Source: Nicotiana tabacum (Eukaryota > Streptophyta > Magnoliopsida > Solanales > Solanaceae). Taken from it: DNA of 64,000 bases. Of the stretch, positions 8,455-19,714 are shown in pieces; the first letter of the stretch is position 1, and every line of letters begins with the position of its first letter. Below the pieces are notes generated by a model. It had not been told where the DNA came from. It was given only the letters and a program-made list of their open reading frames with translations, and made no database searches. A program made the translations under genes and the position numbers. Location: contig NC_134095.1 in NCBI RefSeq assembly GCF_000715075.1, positions 68,825,990 through 68,889,989 on the forward strand, given 5' to 3'.

Positions 8455-11261
8455 TGTGACGATCCGGCCAGTCCTGTGATCGAGTTGGTTGGCTAGGGTT
8501 CGGAAGGGTTTTGAGAAGGTTTGAGACACTTAGTCTCTTTTGAGGAAGCTTAAGTTGGAAAGATCAACTGTATGTTGACTTATGTGTTAGAGGGCTCGGA
8601 TGTGAGTCTGATGGTTCGGATAGCTTCGGGAGGTAATTTTGGACTTAGGAGCGTGATCAGAATGTGTTTTGAAGGTCCAGAGTAGATTTAGGCTTGAATT
8701 GGCGAAATTGGATTTTTGGCGTTTTCCGGTTGATAGGCGAGATTTTGATATAGTGGTCAGAATGGAATTTCGGGAGTTTCAGTAGTTCCGTTGTGTCATT
8801 TGGGATGTGTGTGCAAAATTTCAGGTCATTCGGACGTGGTTGGGTTGGGTTTTTGATCAAAAGCGTAATTTAGAAGATTTTGGAATTCTTAGGCTTGAAT
8901 CCGATTCGAATTTGGTGTTTTGAGCATTCCGAAGGTTGGAACAAGTTTGAATGATCTTATGTGATATGTTGACATGTTTGGTTGAGGTCTCGGGGGCCTC
9001 GGGTGAGTTTCGGGTGGTCAATCGAACCATTTCATGTTTTGAAAATGTGCAGAAAACTGTTGTTTAGTGTTGCAGAGAAATGACCTTCGCGTTCGCGAGT
9101 AGGCCCTCGAGTTCGCAAAGAGTTAGCTGGTGAGGATGAGATTTTAGCCTTCGCATTCGCGAAGAAGGCTCCGCATTCGCGAGGGAGGCTCCACGTTCGC
9201 GTAGAGTAAGTTGGGCAGCTGGGTTTGAGGTTGATTTATTCATCGCATTCGCGAGAAGGGGAGCGCGTTCGCAAAGGTCAGGTTGAGGAACCATCACGTT
9301 CGCGAGGGACTGGTCGCGTTCACGTAAGAGTAAAATTTGGTCAAAGTTAGATTGTGCTTCACGAACGCGAGGCATTGACCGCATTCGCGAAGAAGGAATT
9401 GAGGCCTCGGCAGAATGTTTAAATAGTCATCTTGTCCGCGATTTTGGGGTTAACTTCCACCATTTTTGAGCGATTTGGAGCTCTTTGAAGAGGATTGAAG
9501 AGGGATTCAAGGGAAAATACTTGGAGGTAAGATCTATGGACTTAATACTCGATTCTAATGTGAATTCTACCTAATTAATTACTAGGGCTTGTAATTGGAG
9601 ACCTAGAATTTGCGATTTGAGGGGTCGTTTGTGGTTGGATTTTGATGCTTTTGGTATGAATGAACTCGGGGAGTGATAAGGAGTCCATTGATGTAATTTT
9701 AATCGGAATCCGAGACATGGGCCCGGGGATCGGGTTTGGCCAATTTCGGGATTTTTGTTGTAATTTGATTTCTTTTGAGTGGGCTTTGTTTCCTTAGCAT
9801 ATTTTGATGGTTTTACACTGATTTTGGTTAGATTTAGAGCATCCAAAGGCCGATTCTAGGGGCAAAGGCATCGCGAGCTAGAGATTTGGACCGGGTAGAG
9901 GTGAGTAGTGATTGTAAATGTTGTCCTGAGGGTATGAAACTCCGGATTTGCACATTATTGTGCTATATTGAGGTGTAGCACATGCTAGATGACGAGCGTG
10001 AGGTCGTGCACTGTTGGGGATTGTGACTTAGTCCATCCCGAATGATTATTTTACTGCATATTTGACTGAAATCTATTTGCTATCATCATGTTTTGGCTGA
10101 ATGCCATACTTGAGCCTCATGCCAACTATTTGAACCCTTAGGGTATTTATACTGATATTTTCCTCACTATTTTGACTTTATACTTGTACTCAGTCATGCT
10201 ATATTCTACTGTCTTCATAACTCAGCCATGTTTACCCTGTTTTAACACTTAAAATGATATTTTAAATGATAATTTAGGCTGAGCATCATGTTTTACTGTT
10301 GCCCGAGTGGCTTGTGAGATTCTGACTGAGTAAGGCCGAGGGTCTATGTTGTGAGGAAACATTGATTATGATTATAAGGCTGAAGGCCTGAGATTTGTAC
10401 ACCACAGGGTGGCTTGTTGATATGAGGCCAAGACCCTATGTGATTATGCCATGAGATGGCTTGATATTGCACTTGGGCTGTAAGGGGACCCTCCAGGAGT
10501 CTGCACACCCCCAGTGAGCGCGGGTACCCATTGTGATGTGAGATATAGCCCGAGGGGCTGGTATTGTTCCATGTGTTGCCTGAGGGGCTGATTCTATGGT
10601 ATTGTGCCCGAGGGGAGGTTCTTTATGTGTTTACCTTTCCTAATTGCCTGTCATTTACTTGCTTAACTGTTAAAAGGCATTCCAAATAATTTTTAACTGA
10701 ACTAAAGTGACTTTACCTATTTTTCACTGTTTTATTACTTTTATTGGCTTTTACTGCTTCTTTATAGTCTGTTGTTGTGCCTTTACATGGCTTCTTATTA
10801 CTCAGTCTGCATTTATTATTATTACTCACTGAGTTGGAGTACTCACTTTACTCCCTGCACTCCGTGTGCAAATTCAGGCGCATCAGGTCCTACTTGCGAG
10901 GGTTGAGAGATGTCCAACAGATTTCCGGAGATTCACTAGGTAGCTGTCTGGCGATTCGCAGCCCAGTGCTTCTCCCTCTATGTTATTTTCCTCTGTTCTA
11001 ATTATGTAATAGGTATGTAGACTCTTTTCAGATTTGTAGTTTTTACAATAGATGCTCATGACTGGTGACACCCCGATGTCGAGCTGTGTTGTACTTATTT
11101 TCCTCAATTGTATTGTTTTACCTTATCTTTTTTGGAGATTATTATGTTTAAGACTTAATTGTATTATCTTAACTACTTAAAAATGAATTGGAAGTGTGTC
11201 GGCTGGCCTTGTCTTCACGAGAGGCACCATCACGACCGGGTCTAGGTTTAGGGTCATGACA
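8455..11261 (+). repeat. 5' LTR
   Basis: 2.8 kb, from TGTGACGATCC to GGGTCATGACA. Compared with the 3' LTR it lacks roughly 75 bases near the start (the TCTCATGAGTTACC stretch, which the minus LTR at 1-1295 also has) and keeps 759 bases that the 3' LTR lost. Small open frames (10777-11001 and others) are repeated in the 3' LTR and are not genes. Confidence 0.88.
9080..9405 (+). repeat. CG-rich word array in 5' LTR (CGCGTTCGCGAAG type)
   Basis: About a dozen imperfect copies of a 10-13 base word such as CGCGTTCGCGAAG, some inverted (GCGAACGCGA), spaced 15-35 bases apart. It keeps a frame open on the minus strand (9064-9384) that is not a gene. Confidence 0.8.
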
Positions 11262-11264
11262 AGT

Positions 11265-11276
11265 TGGTATCGGATC
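11265..11276 (+). other. Primer binding site (initiator tRNA-Met type, degenerate)
   Basis: TGGTATCGGATC lies three bases after the LTR. It matches the plant initiator-Met primer site TGGTATCAGAGC except near its 3' end. The sister element at 21902 has the exact form. Confidence 0.7.
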
Positions 11277-11459
11277 CTGGGTTACATAGGTCTCACGAGT
11301 CATGAGAAGGTTTAGTAGAGTCTCGCGAATCGGTACGGAGACGTCTGTACTTATCCTCGGAAGGCTACATAACCTTTAGGAAAAACTTCATATTCTTGAA
11401 TTCTTATCGTGCGTCCTTGATTCAGTTTGAAAAGTAACTATTTGAATTTTCTCTCACGG

Positions 11460-12735
11460 ATGGTGAGGACACGCGCTACCGGTCAGGATGGACGACCGCC
11501 AGTACCACTAGCTGTGGACACTAGAGGTTGAGGACACAGTCGTGGTCGTGGTCGCGGTATGGGCAGGGGTGTGGCCCGCACAACAGCTAGGGCAGCACCT
11601 GCAGATCCACCAGCCGCCCCAGTTCAAGATCAGGTCCCAGCTGTGGACGGTCCATCAGCATCAGCTCAGGCACCAGCTGTGCCTATTGTGATTCCGGGTC
11701 TTCAGGAGGCCTTGGCTCAGATTCTATCAGTTTGCACTGGCCTATCTCAGGCGGTCTCAGCTACTATAGCTGCAACTACTTCTCAGGTTGGGGAGGCACT
11801 CAGACTCCCGCCGTTTGCATACCTGAGCAGGTCGTGCAGGGACTCCAGACACCGAGGGTGCATCCAGCCCAGCCGGTTACAGCTGTTGGTGCAACATCCT
11901 TTGCCTGGTAGCAGTTCTCCGTTCTCTTTTTGGAGAAGTATGTGTCGCAATCTCGCAGAGATGAGCTGAGCAGGTAGTTTGAGTGGTTGCATCAGGGAGA
12001 GATGACTGTGATGCAGTATGAGATGAGGTTCTCTAAGTTAGCTCGCCATGCGATTTGGTTGGTTTCGATAGATAGAGAGAGGATCAGGAGGTTTGTTGAT
12101 GGCCTCACTTATCAGCTTTGTATTCTTATGACCAGAGAGAGGGTGACTGGTGATACTTTTGAGGAGGTTGTAGACATTGCTCGTGAGATTGAGTTTGTTC
12201 GACACCAGGAGCGAGAGGAGAGGGAGGCCAAGAGGCCAAGAGGCCAAGAGGATCTGGTAGTTATGGCGGTGCTCCTTCGAGAGGTCAGTTTTAGCACAGC
12301 AGGGGCCGTCCTTTCAGGCATGCTCAGCCAGCTAGCCCAGGGTATCGTAGGGCATCATCGGGTCATGGTTATCATAGTTCTCATCAGGGCCAGTCATCAC
12401 TTAGTGCCCTTCCAGCTTAGAGGTCATCCCGTGCTCCATCAGTTCAGGGCTATTCTATGTCGGGCACATCTGCTAATCATTCCGGTGCTAGGAGTTCCCT
12501 TCAGTCCCTTTCTCCAGTACCTGAGAGTTGCTATGAGTGTGGAGAGATGGGTCATATATGGAGGAAGTGTCCTCATCGTCTTGCAGGTTCATCTTAGTAG
12601 AGGAGCCAGCCATCGACTTTAGCACCAGTTACTTCACCACCACCTGCCCAGCCAGCAAGGGGTGGAGGTCAGTCAGCTAGGGGTCACCCTAGAAGGGGAG
12701 GTCGATCAGGTGGCGGTCAGGCCCATTTCTATGGA
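11460..12735 (+). pseudogene. gag of the 8455 gypsy element, broken
   Basis: Starts MVRTRATGQDG at 11460, with a stop at about 11529, then Arg/Gly-rich and Pro/Ala-rich regions. Part of the central gag domain is missing: the text jumps to LFLEKYVSQSRRDEL and then HQGEMTVMQYEMRFSKLARH, suggesting a deletion of a few hundred bases. A CCHC zinc knuckle (CYECGEMGHIWRKC) is near 12527-12568. Gag packages the element RNA. Stops and frame changes near 11870-11985 and 12600 make it non-functional. Confidence 0.8.
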
Positions 12736-12795
12736 CTTCCAGCTAGACCCGATGTTATTGCTTTTGATGCTGTTATTAAAGGTATTGTCTTAGTC

Positions 12796-15700
12796 TTGCA
12801 TAGAGATGCTTTTATATTATTTGATCCCGGTTCCACCTTTTCTTATGTGTCATCATACTTTTTTTGTCATTTGGATACGCCCCGTGAGTCTCTTGTTTCA
12901 CCTATTCATGTATCTACCCCGGTGGGCGATACTGTTGTTGTAGACCGTGTGTACCGATCGCGTGTGGTGACTATTAGGGGTCTGGAGACCCGAGTGGATC
13001 TTTTACTATTATGTATGGTGGATTTTGATGTCATTTTGGGTAAGGATTGGCTATCTCTGTGTCGTGCTATTCTGGACTGTCATGCCAAGATAGTCATATT
13101 GGCTATACCAGATGTACGACAAATTGAGCTGCGGGGGTTGACTGATTATGTGCCCAGTAGAGTAATCTCATTCTTGAAGGCCTAGTGTATGGTTGGGAAA
13201 GGTTGTCTTTCATATCTAGCCTTTGTGAGGGATGTCGGTACAGAGACTCCCAGTATTGATTCTGTTCCAGTTATGAGGGATTTTCTCGATTCCTGCAGAC
13301 CTTCCGGGCATGCCACGGGACAGGGATATTGACTTTGGCATTGACCTAGTGTTGGGCACTCAGCCCATTTCTATTCCGTCGTATCGTATGGCACCAGCGG
13401 AGTTGAATGAGTTAAAGGAGCAGCTTCAGGAACTCCTTGATAAGGGGTTCATTCGGCCTAGTGTTTCATCTTGCGGTGCGCCAGTTCTATTTGTGAAGAA
13501 GAAGGATGGCACTATGAGGATGTGCATTGATTATAGGTAGTTGAACAAAGTAACAGTAAAGAACAAGTATCCGTTGCCTTGCATTGAAAATTTATTCGAC
13601 CAGTTTCAGGGGGCTAGAGTGTTCTCCAAGATTGATCTCTGTTCGGGTTATCACCAGTTGAAGATCAGTGACTTAGATATTCTTAAGACAGCTTTCAGCA
13701 CCTGATATGGTCATTATGAGTTCTTGGTGATGTCTTTTAGGCTGACCAATGCCCCAGTAGTGTTCATGCATTTGATGAACAGCGTGTTCCGGCCTTATCT
13801 TGACTCGTTTGTCATAGTCTTCATTGATGATATTCTGGTATATTCGCATAGTTAGGAGGAGCACACTGAGCATTTGAGAGTTGTGTTGCAGAGATTGAGG
13901 GAGGAGAAGCTTCATGCAAAGTTCTCCAAGTGTGAGTTTTGGCTCAGTTCAGTGGCTTTCTTGGGGCACACGGTATCCAGCGAGGGTATTCAAGTTGATC
14001 TGAAGAAGATAGAGGCAATTAAAAGTTGGCCCAGACCGTCCTCAGCCACAGAGATTCGCAACTTTCTTGGTTTGGTGGGCTATTATAGCCGGGTTGTTCA
14101 AGTATTCTCATCTATTGCATCGCTTTTGACCAAGTTGACTCAGAAGGGTGCTTCATTTGTATGGTCTAATGAGTGTGAGGAGAGCTTTCAGAAGCTCAAG
14201 ACAGCCTTGACCACAGCTCCAGTGTTAGTTTTGCCATCAGCTTCAGGTTTATATATCGTGTATTGTGATGCTTCTAGAGTTGGTATTGGGCGTGTATTGA
14301 TGTAGGAGGGTAGAGTTATTGCTTATGTTTCTCGTCAGTTGAAGCCCCATGAGAAGAACTACCCCGTTCATGATTTGGAGTTGGCTGCCATTGTTTATGC
14401 GTTGAAGATTTGGAGGCATTATTTGTATGGTGTGTCCATCGTAGCCTCCGGCACTTGTTCAAGAAGAAGGATCTCAATTTGAGGCAGCGGAGGTGGTTAG
14501 AGTTTCTAAAGGATTATGATATCACTATGTTGTACCATCCGGGAAAGGCCAATGTGGTAGCCGATGCTTTGAACCGAAAGGCGGTGATTATGGGGAGTTT
14601 GGTATATATTCCAGTTAGGGAGAGACCACTTGCAGTTGATGTTCAGGCCATGGCCAATCAGTTCATGAGGTTAGATATTTTGGACCCAGTCGGGTATTGG
14701 CTAGTGTGATTTCTCGGTCTTCCTTATACGATCGCATCAGAGAGTTGCTTGTCCTTAAGGACAGAGTTCAGCACGATGATGCCATAGATGTGACCATTGG
14801 TGATGATGGGGTGTTGAGGATGCATGGTCGAATATGTGTGCCCAATGTGGATAGGCTTCAGGAGTTGATTCTGGAGGAGGCCCATTGCTCGCTGTATTCC
14901 ATTCATCCGGGTGCCGCGAAGATGTATCAGGATCTAAGACAACATTATTGGTGGAGAATAATGAAGAAAGACATTGTGGGATTTGTGGCTTGATGTCTCA
15001 ATTGTCAGCAAGTGAAATATGAGCATCAGAAATCGAGTGGCTTGCTTCAAAGGATGGATATTCCAGAGTGGAAGTGGGAGCGGATCACCATGGACTTTGT
15101 AGTTGGGCTCCCACGGACTTTGAGAAAGTTTGATGCTATTTGGGTGATTGTGGATCGGCTGACCAAGTCCGCATACTTCATTCCTGTGTGTATTACCTAT
15201 TCTTCTGAGTGGTTGGCAGAGATCTATATCCGGGAGATTGTTCGTTTGCATGGTGTCCTAGTTTCCATCATTTTAGATAGGGGCACTTAGTTTACTTTGC
15301 AGTTTTGGAGGTTTGTGCAGCGGGAGTTGGGTACTCAGGTTGAGTTAGCATAGCTTTTCACCCTCAGATAGACGGACAGTCCGAGCGCACTGTTCAAATA
15401 TTGGAGTATATGTTGCGTGCTTGTGTCATTGATTTCGGAGGCTCGTGGGATCAATTTCTATCACTTGCAGAGTTTGCTTATAACAACAACTACTAGTCGA
15501 GTATTTAGATGGCCCCATATGAGGCTTTGTATGGGAGGCGGCGTAGATCTCCAGTTGGTTGGTTTGTGCCGGGTGAGACTAGGCTATTGGGGATAGACTT
15601 GGTGCAAGATGCTTTAGAAAAGGTGAAGGTAATTCAGGAGAGGTTTCGTACAGTGCAATCGAGACAAAAGAGTTATGCTGACAGGAAGGTTCGGGATGTG

Positions 15701-16189
15701 TCCTACATGGTTGGTGAGAAGGTTCTGTTAAATGTTTCGCCCATGAAGGGTGTTATGAGATTTGAGAAGAAGGGTAAATTGAGTCCTCGGTTCATTGGGC
15801 CTTTTGAGGTACTTCGGAGTATTGGGGAGGTGGCTTATGAGCTTGCTTTGCCACCTAGCTTGTCGAGTGTGCATCCGATATTTTATGTTTTTATGCTTCG
15901 GAAGTATATTGGGGATCCGTCTCATGTTTTGGATTTCAACACGGTTCAGTTGGATGGTGATTTGACTTATGACGTGGAGCCAGTAGCTATTTTGGGTCGT
16001 CAAGTTGGAAAGTTGAGATCAAAGGATATAGCTTTAGTGAAAGTGCAGTGGAGAGGTCGGCCCGTGAAGGAGGCTACCTGGGAGACCGAGCGGGAGATGC
16101 GTAGCAGATATCCTTACCTATTTGAGACTTCAGATATGTTTCTTAACTCGTTCGAGGATGAACGTTTGTTTAAGAGGGGGAGGATATGA
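12796..16189 (+). pseudogene. pol of the 8455 gypsy element: PR-RT-RNase H-integrase-chromodomain, broken
   Basis: Protease motif LFDPGSTFSYVSS near 12818. RT from about 13310 (DKGFIRPS, then the catalytic FIDD at 13820-13831). RNase H with YCDASR near 14263. Integrase zinc-binding region 14880-15010, then MDFVVGLP and LDRGT core blocks. GPFEVL and a chromodomain-like C-terminus near 15780-16130. Stops or shifts occur at about 13183, 13300, 13538, 13703, 13853, 14303, 14440, 14992, 15288 and 15350-15510. The last 226 codons (15509-16189) are open. The stop TGA is the first three bases of the 3' LTR. The chromodomain points to the chromovirus branch. Confidence 0.85.
16172..16184 (+). other. 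Polypurine tract
   Basis: AAGAGGGGGAGGA just before the 3' LTR start at 16187. It lies inside the end of pol. Confidence 0.75.
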
Positions 16190-18286
16190 CGACTCAGTCA
16201 GTGTCTCATGAGTTACCACTCCATTTTCCCCATTTATGCTTCTTATTGCTTTGTCTATCAGTTCTATATGTGATCGGGTTAGTTTGCTCGGGTTCGGAAG
16301 GGTTTTGAGAAGGTTTGAGACATTTAGTCTCTTTTGAGGAAGCTTAAGTTGGAAAGGTCAACTGGATGTTAACTTATGTGTTAGAGGGATCGGATGTGTG
16401 TTCCAATGGTTCGGATAGTTTCGGGAGGTAATTTGGGACTTAGAAGCGTGATCGGAATGTGTTTTGGAGGTCCAGAGTAGATTTAGGCTTGAATTGGCAA
16501 AATTGGATTTTTGGCGTTTTCCTGTTGAAAGGCGAGATTTTGATATAAGGGTTGGGATGGAATTATGGGAGTTTTAGTAGTTCCGATGTGTCATTTGGGA
16601 TGTGTGTGCAAAATTTTAGGTCATTCGGACATGGTTTGGTTGGGTTTTTGATCGAAAGCGTAATTTAGAAGATTTTGGAATTCTTAGGCTTGAATGCGAT
16701 GCAAATTTGGTGTTTTAATGTTTTTTGAGCATTTCGATGGTTGGAACAAGTTTGAATGGTGTTATGGGATATGGTGGCATGTTTGGTTGAGGTCTCGAGG
16801 GCCTCGGGTGAGTTTCAGGTGGTCAATCAGACCATTTCATGTTTTGGAAATGTGCAGAAAACTGTTGTTCAGTGTTGCAGAGAAATGACCTTCGCGTTCG
16901 CGAAGGGTTAGCTGGTGAGGCTGAGATTTTAGCCTTTGCGTTCGTGAGGAAGGCTCCGCGTTCGCGAAGGGCTGGGGTCGTTGTGCATCGCGTTCGCGAG
17001 GGAGGCTCCGCGTTCGCGTAGAGGAAGTTGAGCAGCTGGGTTTGAGGTTAATTTGTTCATCGCGTTCGCGAGAAGGGGTGCGCGTTCGCGATGGTCGGGC
17101 TGAGGAACCATCGCGTTCGCGAGGGACTGGTCGCGTTCACGTAAGATTAAAATTTGGTCAAAGTTAGATTGTGCTTCGCGAACGGAAGGCATTGACCGCG
17201 TTCGCGAAGAAGGAAATGAGGCCTGGGCAAAATGTTTAAATAGTCATCTTGTCCGCGATTTTGGGGTTAACTTCCTAACTCAGCCATGTTTACCCTGCTT
17301 TAACACTTAAAATGATATTTTAAAAGATATTTGGGCTGAGCATCATGTTTTACTGTTGTCCGAGTGGCTTGTGAGATTCTGACTGAGTAAGGCCGAGGGC
17401 CTATGTTGTGAGGAAATACTGTTTATGATTATGAGGCCAAGGGCCTAAGATTTGTACGCCACGAGGTGGCTTGTTGATATGACGCTGAGAACCTATGTGA
17501 TTATGCCACGATATAGCTTGATATTGCGCTTGAGCCGTAAGGGGCCCCTCCAAGAGTTTGCACACCCCCAGTGAGCGCGGGTACCCATTGTGATGTGAGA
17601 TATAACCCGAGGGGCTGGTATTGTTCCATGTGTTGCCTGAGGGGCTATTTCTATGGTATTGTGCCCAAGGGCGGTTCTTTATGTGTTTACCTTTCCTAAT
17701 TGCATGTCATTTACTTGCTTAACCGTTAAAAGACATTCCAAATACGTTTTAACTGAACTAATGTGACTTTACCTTTTACTGGCTTTTACTGCTTCTTTAT
17801 AGTTTGTTGTTGTGCCTTTATGTGGTATCTTATTACTCAGTCTGCATTTAATATTATTACTCACTGAGTTGGAGTACTCACTTTACTCCCTGCACCCCGT
17901 GTATAGATTCAGGCGCATCAGGTCCTACTTGCAAGGGTTGAGAGATGTCCAGCAGATTTTCGGAGATTCACTAGGTAGTTGCCCGGCGATTCGCAGCCCA
18001 ATACTTTTCCCTCTATCTTATTTTCCTCTGTTCTAGTTATGTAATAGATGTGTAGACTCTTTTCAGACTTGTAGTTTTTACGATAGATGCTCATGACTGG
18101 TGACACCCCGATGTCGGGCTGTGATGTATTTGTTTCCGCAATTGTACTGTTTCACCTTATCTTTTTGGGAGATTTATTATGTTTAAGACTTAATTGTATT
18201 ATCTCTAACTGCTTAAAAATGAATTGGAAGTGTGTCGGCTGGCCTGAGGCGCCATCACGACTGGGTATGGGTTTAGGGTCGTGACA
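16187..18286 (+). repeat. 3' LTR with a 759-bp internal deletion
   Basis: 2.1 kb, from TGACGACTCAG to GGGTCGTGACA. The junction at 17275/17276 joins what is 9458 and 10218 in the 5' LTR, with CTTC at both break points. It contains the same CG-word array as the 5' LTR. Confidence 0.88.
16885..17215 (+). repeat. CG-rich word array in 3' LTR
   Basis: Same word as at 9080-9405 (CGCGTTCGCGAAG), with more perfect copies than the 5' LTR. The minus frame at 16929-17192 is its shadow. Confidence 0.8.
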
Positions 18287-18884
18287 AGTAAGTTGTTAAT
18301 AAATCTGATTCCAGCCCAACTCTAAGTCAAATATTTGGTAAGTTTTTTTATTGTATTCCTTCTTGACCTTTTATTTGTTAAAAGGAGACTTGGGAAATTT
18401 CTAATCTTGATCTTACAATTACACTTAGAAAAGAAAATAAAGAGTCTTTACCTAATTTAGTTTCATGAACTACGTACGTACTATATTTTATGAAAATTTA
18501 TCATCCTCCTACAAACCTTTATGTCCACTTGTTTTCGATATTCAAAACAAAGACTACAAGGGTTTAGTAAGAATATGAACACCCTTGGAACTTTTTTTTC
18601 GTTTTGATTGTTTCAGTGACGTTTCCTTGGAAACATATGAATGAGTTCTAAAAGGATACGTCCAATGGTTGAACCATCAGAAACTATGATATTCTGTGTA
18701 ATTAATACCACGGCCAGCAAAAATTATGGTTTTCTGATTTCTAGACCCTTTTTCTATGTTTTTTTTCATCGAAAATAATGCCATGGCCTTTCAAAAAAGT
18801 TGGGAAACATACCACCTTAATGAACATTTTTTAAAAACTTTCGAATATGTGCAGTTTCAATATCTCTTTTAAACATTAAACAAA
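18287..18884. other. Low-copy spacer, ends in a unit repeated at 35060-35185
   Basis: No gene seen. The first about 75 bases repeat the sequence left of the gypsy element. The last about 60 bases (GTGCAGTTTCAAT, CTCTTTTAAACATTAAA) match 35134-35172 closely, and weaker similarity reaches back to about 18800. Confidence 0.55.
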
Positions 18885-18899
18885 CACTTCTAGAAATTG

Positions 18900-19600
18900 C
18901 GCCAAAATCGACCGATTTTGATCGGTCAAAAAATGACCGAAAAACCGATCGAAGACGATCGTTTTTTAAAAATATTTTATTTTAATTTTTTTTTTACAAA
19001 ACCTATTTACTTCGGTCAGTTTCTTTTTGCGCAAAAATGCGAAAAATTATTTTAGCATTCCGCAAAATTTAGTTTTTAAGAAATCGACCGAAATCGGTCG
19101 GTTTTTCATATAAAATAAATTTAAATTAATATTAAAAAAGAATCGACCAAATCAGTCGGTTATTTCAGTCAGTCAATTTTTTAGGTTCAAAAATTTTATA
19201 TTTTTAATAAAACTAACCAAAATTGGTCGGTTATTTTCGTGCAGAAATATAATTAAAGAGTACAAATAAATTAAAAAAAAGTCTTAAACTAAAATATACC
19301 AATGGTTTAGTGGTATAATAGTATCCTGCCACAGTATAGACCTTGGTTTGATTCCCAAACGGTGCATTTTTTAATTGTATAATTAAAAATACCAACCGAT
19401 TTCGGTCGGTTTTTTGGGTAAATATTTTCTTTTGGGGCCGTTTGTGGAAATTAATTTACCGGCCAAAATTGGTCGGAATTTTGACCGACTTTGGTTGGAA
19501 TTTATTACCTACAAGCCTAATTTTGATGGTTTAAAGTCAGTCGAAAATCGGTCGATTTTTCAATTGTTCAACCGATTTCGGTCGGTATTTTTTTGACGAT
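18900..19600. repeat. Subterminal palindromic repeats of the CACTA element
   Basis: About eight degenerate copies of CCGAAATCGGTCGGT and its complement, for example at 18904-18927, 19084-19102, 19142, 19216, 19395-19412, 19461-19497, 19540 and 19569-19586. Each is a near-palindrome around the GACCGA/TCGGTC core. They are densest near the right end. Confidence 0.75.
19296..19366 (+). tRNA. tRNA-Gly(GCC)-like sequence inside the CACTA element, probably a pseudogene
   Basis: 71 bases aligning along their whole length with plant tRNA-Gly. The D-arm/A-box is TGGTTTAGTGG, the anticodon GCC is at 19328-19330 in CTGCCAC, and the T-arm/B-box is GGTTTGATTCC at 19345-19355. The acceptor stem reads ATACC...GGTGC, so pairing is weakened, and most differences from the usual tRNA are C-to-T or G-to-A, as from methyl-cytosine decay. 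It lies in the middle of the 738-bp transposon, so it was probably captured. Pol III boxes remain recognisable. Confidence 0.7.
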
Positions 19601-19714
19601 TTTATGCAGTTTTCTAGTAGTGAAATATAGGAAATTCGGTATATATATTTGTTTTATTAAATCTATTGAATTATACACATATTGCTAATTATGGACGGGT
19701 AAAATCGGGGGCAA

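Larger units (their letters stand above)
8455..18286 (+). mobile_element. Full-length Ty3/gypsy chromovirus-type element (Tekay/Del-like), defective
   Basis: 9.8 kb. LTRs at 8455-11261 and 16187-18286, primer site, gag, protease, RT, RNase H, integrase and a C-terminal chromodomain, in Ty3/gypsy order. The outer ends are TG...CA, with flanks AGTGA (8450-8454) and AGTAA (18287-18291): a 5-bp target duplication with one later change. Both ORFs are broken and the LTRs differ by large deletions, so this is an old copy. It sits in the upstream region of the minus-strand gene at 7522-8119. Confidence 0.9.
18885..19622. mobile_element. Non-autonomous CACTA (En/Spm) element with 3-bp target duplication
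   Basis: The left end reads CACTTCTAGAAA and the right end TTTCTAGTAGTG (reverse complement CACTACTAGAAA), the standard plant CACTA terminus with one change. It is flanked by AAA on both sides (18882-18884, 19623-19625). At 738 bp with no transposase frame it depends on a partner in trans. Many copies of an AACCGA..TCGGTCGGTT palindrome near both ends fit the subterminal repeats that CACTA transposases bind. The related sequence at 35163-35181 lacks the insert and reads straight through, confirming the ends. Confidence 0.88.

Noticed and set aside
9064..9384. 106-codon minus open frame with RERDQSLAN and RERAPLLAN repeats (also 16929-17192)
   Set aside because: It is the translation of the CG-word array. 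It recurs in both LTRs and is not a protein.
8360..18363. Treating the AAATCTGATTCC duplication as the target-site duplication of the 8455 element
   Set aside because: It is about 65 bp and imperfect. The real 5-bp duplication is AGTGA/AGTAA, next to TG and CA.
19296..19366. A working tRNA-Gly gene
   Set aside because: Acceptor-stem pairing is weakened and several arm positions are changed. It is inside a transposon, so a pseudogene is more likely.
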